A stretch of DNA of 5,010 bases from assembly GCA_009922885.1 (NCBI GenBank), contig RFUP01000193.1, positions 1-5,010 on the forward strand. Reading direction: 5' to 3'. Below are positions 1 through 5,010 of the stretch, in pieces (the stretch's first letter is position 1; the number at the start of each line of letters is the position of its first letter). The notes beneath the pieces were generated by a model. The model was not told where the DNA came from. It did no database searches and saw only the letters and a list, made by a program, of their open reading frames with translations. A program made the translations under genes and the position numbers. This DNA comes from Paracoccaceae bacterium (GTDB lineage: Bacteria > Pseudomonadota > Alphaproteobacteria > Rhodobacterales > Rhodobacteraceae).

Positions 1-1340
1 GCGCTTGGTTGCAAACCGCCGAAGGTGGCGCGCAACTCGTGGTCGGCGCGCGCTCGGCGCTTTTCCTACCGTTCCGCGATCTTGGCCTCATTGTGGTCGA
101 TGAAGAGCACGACCCCTCCTACAAACAAGAGGACGGCGTGCTTTACAACGCGCGCGATATGGCCGTTCTGCGCGCCGCCATCGCAGGGGCGCGCGTGGTG
201 TTGGCCTCAGCCACGCCGTCATTGGAAACTTGGGCCAATGCCGACGCTGGAAAATACAAGCGGATCGTTCTGGCGGATCGCTTCGGCACAGCCGTGATGC
301 CGGAAATGCGCGCTGTGGATTTGCGGGTGGAAAGCTTGCCGTCGGGGCGGTGGATTTCGGAAGTCGTTGAAAATGCTGTAAAAGCGCGGGTGGCCAAAGG
401 CGAACAGGCGCTTCTTTTCCTCAATCGCCGAGGCTATGCGCCCGTCACTGTCTGCCGCGCCTGCGGGCATCAGATCGGCTGCGCACATTGCGACGCGCGT
501 ATGGTCGAGCACCGCTTCCTTGGCCGCCTGATGTGCCACCAATGCGGGGAAACCGCCGCGATCCCGACCGAATGCCCCTCCTGCAAAGTGGAAGGAAAAC
601 TGGCGGCTCTCGGCCCCGGTGTGGAACGCCTTGCCGAGGAAGCAGTCAAGCTATTCCCCGACGCGCGCGTCGCGGTGCTTTCCTCGGATATGTATAGCTC
701 GGCCCGCGCTCTGAAGGCAGAGATCGAGAACATCGCCACAGGCGGCGCGGATGTGGTGATCGGTACGCAGCTGGTGGCCAAGGGGCATAACTTTCCGCTC
801 CTCACGCTCGTGGCCGCGATTGACGCTGATCTCGGCTTGCAGGGCTCCGACTTGCGCGCGGCAGAACGCACCTTCCAACTGATCCGGCAAGTGGCAGGTC
901 GCGCCGGGCGGGCCGAAGGCGCGCGCGGCGTGGCTATGGTGCAAACACTTCAGCCGGATCATCCGGTGATCCGCGCCATTATCGCCGGAGACGACGAGGC
1001 CTTCTGGAAAGCCGAAGCGGAAATGCGCCGCGCCGCCGCCATGCCACCCTACGGGCGTTTGGCCGGGATCATTATTTCCGCAAATGAGGCCGAAGCGGCC
1101 TTCGCCTTGGGCAACGCACTCGCCCGTCGCGATCAGCCGCTTCGCGCCATCGGGGCTGAAGTCTATGGGCCAGCGCCCGCTCCGATTGCCCGCATTCGCG
1201 GCCGCCACAGGGTGCGTCTGTTGGTGAAAGCGCCGAAAGGCGCAATGCTGCAAAATGCCTTGGCGGAATGGGCCGGGCAGGTCAAACTGGCGGCAAATGT
1301 CCGGCTTGCGATCGATATCGATCCGCAGACCTTCTTTTGA
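1..1340 (+). CDS. priA: Primosomal protein N' (PriA helicase), C-terminal part; 5' end outside window
   Basis: PriA is a superfamily 2 DNA helicase (3' to 5') that recognises stalled forks and D-loops and reloads the replicative helicase. The frame is open from base 3, so the gene begins upstream; the TTG at 9 is not taken as its start. Counting from that TTG codon, the fragment shows the Walker B box DEEH at 31-34, motif III SATPS at 67-71, and the PriA zinc-binding insert with eight cysteines (149, 152, 158, 161, 176, 179, 189, 192). Motif V follows around 251-263 (IGTQLVAKGHNFP) and motif VI around 294-301 (QVAGRAGR). A C-terminal domain contains PPYGRLAG (346-353). From DEEH to the end is about 412 residues, as in E. 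coli PriA, so the C-terminus is complete. Roughly 290 N-terminal residues (3' DNA-end binding domain, winged helix, Walker A) are missing. All visible helicase and zinc residues are intact, so it appears functional. Confidence 0.97.
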   Translation, partial: AWLQTAEGGAQLVVGARSALFLPFRDLGLIVVDEEHDPSYKQEDGVLYNARDMAVLRAAIAGARVVLASATPSLETWANADAGKYKRIVLADRFGTAVMPEMRAVDLRVESLPSGRWISEVVENAVKARVAKGEQALLFLNRRGYAPVTVCRACGHQIGCAHCDARMVEHRFLGRLMCHQCGETAAIPTECPSCKVEGKLAALGPGVERLAEEAVKLFPDARVAVLSSDMYSSARALKAEIENIATGGADVVIGTQLVAKGHNFPLLTLVAAIDADLGLQGSDLRAAERTFQLIRQVAGRAGRAEGARGVAMVQTLQPDHPVIRAIIAGDDEAFWKAEAEMRRAAAMPPYGRLAGIIISANEAEAAFALGNALARRDQPLRAIGAEVYGPAPAPIARIRGRHRVRLLVKAPKGAMLQNALAEWAGQVKLAANVRLAIDIDPQTFF

Positions 1341-1346
1341 AAGAGG
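1341..1346 (+). promoter_or_regulatory. Ribosome binding site of the flavin monooxygenase gene
   Basis: AAGAGG begins on the base after the priA TGA and lies five bases before the ATG at 1352. It decides the start: the frame is open further upstream to an ATG at 1268, but that extension lies inside priA and encodes 28 residues unlike the family, while the GAGPAG dinucleotide-binding fold begins a few residues after the ATG at 1352. Confidence 0.75.
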
Positions 1347-1351
1347 ATTGC

Positions 1352-2464
1352 ATGGTGCGCGTTGTAGTGATTGGGGCTGGCCCCGCAGGGCTTGCCGTCG
1401 CGGCCTCATTGAAAGAGCGGGGCATTACCGCGACTGTGCTGGAACGAAGCGAAAGTGTCGGCAGCGCATGGCGTAGACACTATGACAGGCTCGCCCTCCA
1501 TACCGACAAGGCCCGCTCCAACTTGCCCGGCCTACCCTTCGCGGATCGCCTGCCGCGATATGTGCCGAGAGTGGAGGTTGTGAACTATCTTGAGGCCTAT
1601 GCCGAGCATTTCGGGATCGCGCCTGCGTTCGGTGCCAATATCACCCGGCTACGCCGCGACGGAAATGAATGGCACATCGCCGCCGAAGATGGCCGGAAAT
1701 GGCAGGCCGATCACGTGATCCTTGCGACCGGCATGGCAGACCATCCGGCCCGACCGGATTGGCCGGGGCTAGAGAGCTTCACTGGCAAATCGCTCCACTC
1801 CCGCGACTACCGCCGCCCCGGCGATCTGCCCGGGGAACGGGTTCTTGTGGTGGGCTTTGGTAACTCGGGCGGCGAGCTAGCCATTGATTTGGCCGAAGCG
1901 GGCCGCAAGGTGGACCTAGCGGTCCGCAGTCCGGTGAATATCCTTCCGAAAGAACTCCTCGGCCGCCCCATCGGCAACTGGGACATCCTGCGCCGACTGT
2001 TCCCCTACAAAGTCGCAGATGCATTGACCGTGGGGCTTCTGAGGATCGTCCTCGGTGACTACCAAAAATACGGCCTCAAGAAATCCGCCAAAGGCCCTTT
2101 TGCCCAGATCATCGAGGATGGGCGCATTCCCTTGATTGATCTTGGCACGCTGCGCCTGATCCGTTCGGGGAAAATCAAAGTGCGCCCAGGCATCGACAGT
2201 ATCAATGGCAATAAGGTGCGCTTTAAAGACGGTGCCGAAGCGGCCTATGACGCCTTGCTTCTGGCGACGGGATATAAGGTCGATCTGAAAACGCTCCTTC
2301 CCGAGGAGCCGGACGCGCTTGATGAGGCGGGCCGCCCGCGCAAGTCAGGTGGGGAAATCGCGTCGGGGCTTTGGGCGCTTTCTTACCACCCATCCCCGGA
2401 TGGCCAACTCCGCCGGATCGGCGGGGAAGCCAAAGCCATCGCGGATGCGCTCAGCGCGCTTTAA
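1352..2464 (+). CDS. YUCCA-like flavin-containing monooxygenase / NAD(P)-binding oxidoreductase
   Basis: A 370-residue cytosolic two-dinucleotide flavoprotein. The FAD-binding glycine motif GAGPAG is at 8-13. The flavin monooxygenase signature FTGKSLHSRDY is at 143-153, the NADPH motif GFGNSG at 168-173, and an ATGY box at 305-308. Residues 195-280 carry landmarks I know from plant YUCCA enzymes, which convert indole-3-pyruvate to indole-3-acetate: LPKELLGR (198-205), LGDYQKYGLKK (234-244), and PLIDLGTLRLIRSGKIKV (260-277), close to the YUCCA pattern PVLDVGTL-x-KIRSG-x-IKV. The early segment LPGLPFADRLPRY (58-70) also matches YUCCA spacing. The C-terminus (338-370) lacks the GFTRRGL-type segment of plant YUCCAs, and the protein is somewhat shorter than theirs (~410), so the substrate may differ. 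The 11-base gap after priA suggests co-transcription. Oxidation of an indole keto acid, another organic substrate or a sulfur/nitrogen compound all remain possible. Family is certain; substrate is not. Confidence 0.9.
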   Translation: MVRVVVIGAGPAGLAVAASLKERGITATVLERSESVGSAWRRHYDRLALHTDKARSNLPGLPFADRLPRYVPRVEVVNYLEAYAEHFGIAPAFGANITRLRRDGNEWHIAAEDGRKWQADHVILATGMADHPARPDWPGLESFTGKSLHSRDYRRPGDLPGERVLVVGFGNSGGELAIDLAEAGRKVDLAVRSPVNILPKELLGRPIGNWDILRRLFPYKVADALTVGLLRIVLGDYQKYGLKKSAKGPFAQIIEDGRIPLIDLGTLRLIRSGKIKVRPGIDSINGNKVRFKDGAEAAYDALLLATGYKVDLKTLLPEEPDALDEAGRPRKSGGEIASGLWALSYHPSPDGQLRRIGGEAKAIADALSAL

Positions 2465-2472
2465 GCCGATCC
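2415..2472. repeat. 8-base inverted repeat spanning the convergent gene ends
   Basis: GGATCGGC at 2415-2422 is exactly complementary to GCCGATCC at 2465-2472. The 42 bases between contain both stop codons and a smaller hairpin, GCGC-TCA-GCGC (2447-2457), whose loop is the reverse complement of the minus-strand TGA. No T-run follows on either strand. It could help end transcription from both sides, or be chance in GC-rich coding DNA. Confidence 0.25.
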
Positions 2473-3584
2473 AACCCAAGCGCCAAGAGGCCCGCAAGCA
2501 GGCCCCAGAACGCCGCACCGATCCCGAAGGCAGCAACGCCAGACGCTGTGGTGGCAAAGGTGAGGATCGCCGCGAACCGGCGTGGCTCGTCGGCCATGCC
2601 CCCCGCCAAGGCGCCCGTCAACGCCGGAATGAGCGCCAAACCTGCCACTGTTCCAACCACTGCGGGCGGCAAAGCCAGCATCGCAGGCAAAACGACTGGC
2701 GTGAGCCATCCCATTACAACCCAAAGCGCGCCATATACCACGCCAACGCGCCAACGCCGCGTGCGATCTGGGTCCACGTCATCGCCCATGCAAATCGCCG
2801 CTGTGATCGCGGCCATATTGAACGTGTGCGCCCCCAAGGGGGCGATCAGAGCCGAGCCGAGCCCCGTTGCCACCAGCGCCGCATTCACGGGCGGCGCATA
2901 GCCATGTGCCGACATGACCGCAAAGCCCGGCAAGTTCTGTGAAGCCATCGTCACCAGATAGAGCGGCAGCCCCAAGCCGATCAGGACCGACGGTTCAAAC
3001 ACAGGGCGTACGAATGTGAACGGCAAAGCCTCCAACCGAACCGTTTCCGGTGGCGACCAGCCCAGAACCAGACCAACCAACAAGGTCGCGAGCACGGCAT
3101 AAAGCGGGTTCCAGAGCCGCGTCAGCAGAAACACGGCAAGGAGCGGTAGAACGATCCAAGGTTCCGCCGTCCCGTATCGTGCCACTCCCATCACGAAGGG
3201 CAAAAGCACCCCCGCCAGCATTGCCGATGCCACCGCCTGCGGAATGGCCCGAACCGCACGCCCCATCACAGGCACCACCCCGGTGAGGGCCACCAGCGCG
3301 CCTGCCAGCAGGAAGGCCCCCGCCGCCGCTTCGATCCCTACACCCGTCGTTGCTGCGATAAGCGCTGCACCGGGCGTTGACCATGCCAGCACCATCGGCA
3401 CTCTGGCCCAAGCACTGAGGCCCGCACTGCCCAAACCCTTTGCCACGGAAACCGCAGCAACCCAACTGATGGTCTGCTCAGGCGTCGCCCCTACAGCGGC
3501 GGCAGCCGCAAGAAGCAGCGCCACCGAGGCACCATAGCCCACAAGCATAGCCACGAGCGCCGCTGAAAAATGTGAAACCCGCAT
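2451..3584 (-). CDS. benE: BenE/YdcO-family benzoate:H+ symporter
   Basis: A 377-residue inner-membrane protein, almost entirely hydrophobic with about 11-12 likely membrane segments, the usual length for BenE. BenE proteins import benzoate with protons in aromatic-acid degraders. Family landmarks are WSTPGAAL (68-75), MASQNLPGF (213-221), and GAHTFNMAAITAAICMG (251-267), the most conserved region. The frame extends ten codons further to an ATG at 3614, but that site lacks a good Shine-Dalgarno, whereas GGAGGGG lies just before the ATG at 3584, so the shorter form is chosen. It follows the YeeE-family gene by 68 bases and is probably co-transcribed. Its last 14 bases overlap the end of the convergent monooxygenase gene. 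No benzoate-catabolic gene (benABCD, catechol or benzoyl-CoA pathway) is in view, so benzoate is the family substrate, not a demonstrated one. The symbol is given at family level. Confidence 0.9.
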   Translation of the reverse strand: MRVSHFSAALVAMLVGYGASVALLLAAAAAVGATPEQTISWVAAVSVAKGLGSAGLSAWARVPMVLAWSTPGAALIAATTGVGIEAAAGAFLLAGALVALTGVVPVMGRAVRAIPQAVASAMLAGVLLPFVMGVARYGTAEPWIVLPLLAVFLLTRLWNPLYAVLATLLVGLVLGWSPPETVRLEALPFTFVRPVFEPSVLIGLGLPLYLVTMASQNLPGFAVMSAHGYAPPVNAALVATGLGSALIAPLGAHTFNMAAITAAICMGDDVDPDRTRRWRVGVVYGALWVVMGWLTPVVLPAMLALPPAVVGTVAGLALIPALTGALAGGMADEPRRFAAILTFATTASGVAAFGIGAAFWGLLAGLLALGLDRLKAR

Positions 3585-3587
3585 CTG

Positions 3588-3594
3588 CCCCTCC
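3588..3594 (-). promoter_or_regulatory. Ribosome binding site deciding the BenE-family start
   Basis: On the minus strand GGAGGGG lies three bases before the ATG at 3584 (GGAGG with a five-base spacer). The alternative ATG at 3614 is preceded by CGCCTACGAATGG, which offers no comparable site, so the ten-residue polar extension it would add is probably not translated. Confidence 0.7.
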
Positions 3595-3652
3595 GTTTCA
3601 GCCGGAGAGGACATCCATTCGTAGGCGCGTGCAAGGGTTAATGCCTAGCGCC

Positions 3653-4723
3653 TCAGGCTGCCGCCAAGCCGCGTTTCTGATCAACCAGGAAATCCGTGAC
3701 CATCGCGCCGATCCACATGCAGAAAAGCGCAAGCCATGCCGTTGCGGCGAAGATGGACCCTCCAGTCACCCCGTTCCCGATGGCGCAGCCCCCGGCCAAC
3801 ATCCCGCCAAATCCCATCAGCACAGCACCCGTCATCGCGCGGCGCATATTGGCTTCGTCTTCAAACCCCTGAAACTTGAACTCGCCCGCAAGCGAAGACG
3901 CCACGAAAGACCCAAGGAAAACCCCCGGCACCAGCCCCACGTCGAACTCCAATATGTTCGAACTGTCGAGAACGAACATGAGTGTCGATGCTGAAGGACC
4001 GGTGAACGTTGCCGAAGCGATCGAGACAGGCTCGAACGCCACTTGGCTCAAGGTGAAGGTCAGAACCCAGCCCAAGGCCACTGCAAATCCAACCCCCGCT
4101 CCGAACACGAGCCGCGCTGCCCCGATCCGGTTCTTCCGTGCCACCACAAGCGCGACCACAGCGGCGATGATGCCTAAAGCAAGCCCGCTCCATTGTGGCA
4201 GGCTGAATGCGTCGAGCAGGTTGATATTGCGCCCCCCCGGCGTCACCCAAAGCCCTGCCAGCCAGTCCCGGATCGGCGCCAGATACCCGTGAAGGCTCAT
4301 TTGCGCCACAACCGCGAAAATCAGCCCCGAAACGACTGAGCGCAAGTTCCCTGTGGCCGCAAGCACCAAGAGCCTCCCCGAACAGCCCCGCGCCAGCACC
4401 ATTCCCACACCGAACGTCAGACCGCCCAGAATTGCCCCGGAATAAGACCCCGAAACAGACATCATGCGCGCCTCTTCGGGCCGGAACAGCCCGAGCAGCG
4501 TGGCCGCCTGCACCCAGACCAAAGCCGTGGAAAAGGTCAGAAGCCAGACTGCGAGTTTATCATCCCACATCCCGCGTGCAAACGACACCGTGGCGGCGCG
4601 CAAACAAAACCGGGATCGCTGCGCCGACACTCCGAAAACAGCCCCCGTGACCAAGCCAATCAGCGCCGCCGTCGGTTCTTCTCCGATCCGCTCCACAAGG
4701 GGCAGAATGTCGGGTGTATTCAT
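3653..4723 (-). CDS. YeeE/YedE-family putative thiosulfate/sulfur transporter (TsuA-like)
   Basis: A 356-residue inner-membrane protein with about nine likely membrane segments, the size of the fused two-repeat YeeE/YedE (DUF395) proteins. The characterised member TsuA imports thiosulfate, passing it along conserved cysteines. The first half has AQRSRFCLRAA (C40) and LARGCSGRLL (C114); the second has the matching GGMLAGGCAIGNGVTGGS (C313), with the pattern GxxLAxGCxxG repeated as expected from internal duplication. A further cysteine is C335. I see no second-half counterpart of C40: the corresponding stretch (about 240-260) contains serines and no cysteine. The ATG at 4723 follows GGAGGG by seven bases. 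No TusA-like sulfur carrier or rhodanese, frequent partners of this family, is visible in the window. Neighbours are the BenE-type symporter downstream and a truncated AtuA-like frame upstream. Substrate could be thiosulfate or another sulfur or selenium compound. Confidence 0.88.
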   Translation of the reverse strand: MNTPDILPLVERIGEEPTAALIGLVTGAVFGVSAQRSRFCLRAATVSFARGMWDDKLAVWLLTFSTALVWVQAATLLGLFRPEEARMMSVSGSYSGAILGGLTFGVGMVLARGCSGRLLVLAATGNLRSVVSGLIFAVVAQMSLHGYLAPIRDWLAGLWVTPGGRNINLLDAFSLPQWSGLALGIIAAVVALVVARKNRIGAARLVFGAGVGFAVALGWVLTFTLSQVAFEPVSIASATFTGPSASTLMFVLDSSNILEFDVGLVPGVFLGSFVASSLAGEFKFQGFEDEANMRRAMTGAVLMGFGGMLAGGCAIGNGVTGGSIFAATAWLALFCMWIGAMVTDFLVDQKRGLAAA

Positions 4724-4791
4724 GGCGCGGCCCTCCAGTCACATGACGATTGCCGAATATGATTTATCCGCACCGCCGCCCTTGATCCAGA
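4724..4791 (-). other. Short gap between the AtuA-like stop and the YeeE-family start
   Basis: These 68 bases hold the YeeE-family Shine-Dalgarno sequence and a slightly AT-richer patch (4749-4766, minus strand GATAAATCATATTCGGCA). I found no well-spaced -35/-10 pair and no hairpin with a T-run. The gap is compatible with either transcription running through from upstream or a weak local promoter. Confidence 0.4.
4731..4736 (-). promoter_or_regulatory. Ribosome binding site of the YeeE-family gene
   Basis: GGAGGG on the minus strand lies seven bases before the ATG at 4723. It supports this start; a membrane segment of the family begins within about 20 residues of it. Confidence 0.75.
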
Positions 4792-5010
4792 TCATGCCAA
4801 AGTCGCAGCCGCACAAATTGCTGTCGCGATCCGTGCGGACAGGCCGAGTTCGGCCAAAATTTCGCGTGTGATCTCGAAGAGCCAGTCAACGGTGCTGTCC
4901 GCGCCGCAGGTGCCCGCCGTGCCGATGACCAGAGGGCAACCTGCCCGCGCACGGGCCTCGATCAGGCCTTTCCATTCGGCCTTGGTCGAGGAGCGTGCAT
5001 ATTTCGACAC
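4792..5010 (-). CDS. AtuA/DUF1446-like protein fragment ending early; 5' end outside window
   Basis: The minus-strand frame is open from the right edge to a TGA at 4794-4792, giving 72 visible residues; the GTG at the edge is probably not the true start. The segment with KAEWKGLIEARARAG, then PLVIGTAGTCGADSTVDW (26-43) and EITREILAELGL (46-57), recalls the N-terminal quarter of acyclic terpene utilisation AtuA-family (DUF1446) proteins. There a PLIIGSAG-like strand is followed by a VDW and an amphipathic helix. The match is from memory. Those proteins are about 400-450 residues long, so some 300 residues should follow, but the frame stops after ICAAATLA and only 68 bases remain before the next gene. 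I did not find the missing part in the other two minus-strand frames. It is either a 3'-truncated remnant or a naturally short relative. A wholly different small family is also possible. Confidence 0.5.
   Translation of the reverse strand: MSKYARSSTKAEWKGLIEARARAGCPLVIGTAGTCGADSTVDWLFEITREILAELGLSARIATAICAAATLA

Noticed and set aside
651..1409. A 252-codon open frame on the minus strand across priA
   Set aside because: It is antisense to well-conserved helicase motifs, its translation is rich in H, R, G and P with no recognisable domain, and it is explained by the GC-rich codon use of priA.
1090..2250. Repeated GCCGAAGCGGCCT in priA (near 1090) and in the monooxygenase (near 2234)
   Set aside because: It is a short string made of common codons for alanine and glutamate in GC-rich genes; there are only two copies, both inside conserved coding sequence.
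2319..2942. A 207-codon open frame on the plus strand across the monooxygenase/BenE junction
   Set aside because: It is antisense to the BenE coding region for most of its length, its translation is very basic and low in hydrophobic residues, and no family is recognisable.
3585..3614. A ten-residue N-terminal extension of the BenE-family protein from the ATG at 3614
   Set aside because: The strong GGAGGGG lies inside this extension and just before the ATG at 3584; the upstream ATG has no comparable site.
3623..3653. Possible terminator hairpin between the YeeE and BenE genes (AGGCGC 3623-3628 with GCGCCT 3648-3653)
   Set aside because: The stem is six bases with a 19-base loop and is not followed by a T-run on the minus strand; it is too weak to call.
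3572..3994. A 140-codon plus-strand frame covering the gap between the BenE and YeeE genes
   Set aside because: It is antisense to the end of the YeeE-family gene and has a shadow-like composition rich in R, H and P.
4749..4800. Possible promoter for the YeeE gene on the minus strand (TTGGCA with CATATT)
   Set aside because: The two boxes are 33 bases apart, about twice the workable spacing for a sigma-70 promoter.
4464..4871. A 135-codon plus-strand frame spanning the YeeE start and its upstream gap
   Set aside because: It runs opposite to conserved membrane segments and the Shine-Dalgarno of the YeeE-family gene; no known motif is present.

Overview
The window is GC-rich and densely coding, with third codon positions that favour G and C and short gaps between genes. 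The priA copy and the gene families present fit an alphaproteobacterium, perhaps a member of the Rhodobacterales. That placement is an impression from protein style and codon use; no marker in the window proves it.

Layout. Bases 1-1340 (+) hold the last ~445 codons of priA, the replication-restart helicase. Only 11 bases later on the same strand comes a 370-residue flavin-dependent monooxygenase/oxidoreductase (1352-2464), whose middle section closely resembles plant YUCCA enzymes. The other half lies on the minus strand, reading leftwards: the end of an AtuA/DUF1446-like reading frame that enters from beyond the right edge and stops early (5010-4792), a YeeE/YedE-type putative thiosulfate/sulfur transporter (4723-3653), and a BenE-type benzoate/H+ symporter (3584-2451). 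The two blocks converge and their coding sequences overlap by 14 bases (2451-2464), so no intergenic room is left for a conventional terminator.

How the genes fit together. priA is housekeeping; the monooxygenase appears to be translated from the same message, with its Shine-Dalgarno sequence directly after the priA stop codon, but no functional link is evident. The minus-strand genes look like a small operon for uptake of an organic acid and a sulfur compound, apparently next to a broken or shortened catabolic-type gene. No RNA gene, CRISPR array, insertion sequence or phage gene was seen, and no gap exceeds 70 bases. I found no convincing new multi-gene system. The points most worth a second look are the YUCCA-like enzyme, the early stop in the AtuA-like frame, and the cysteine pattern of the YeeE protein.
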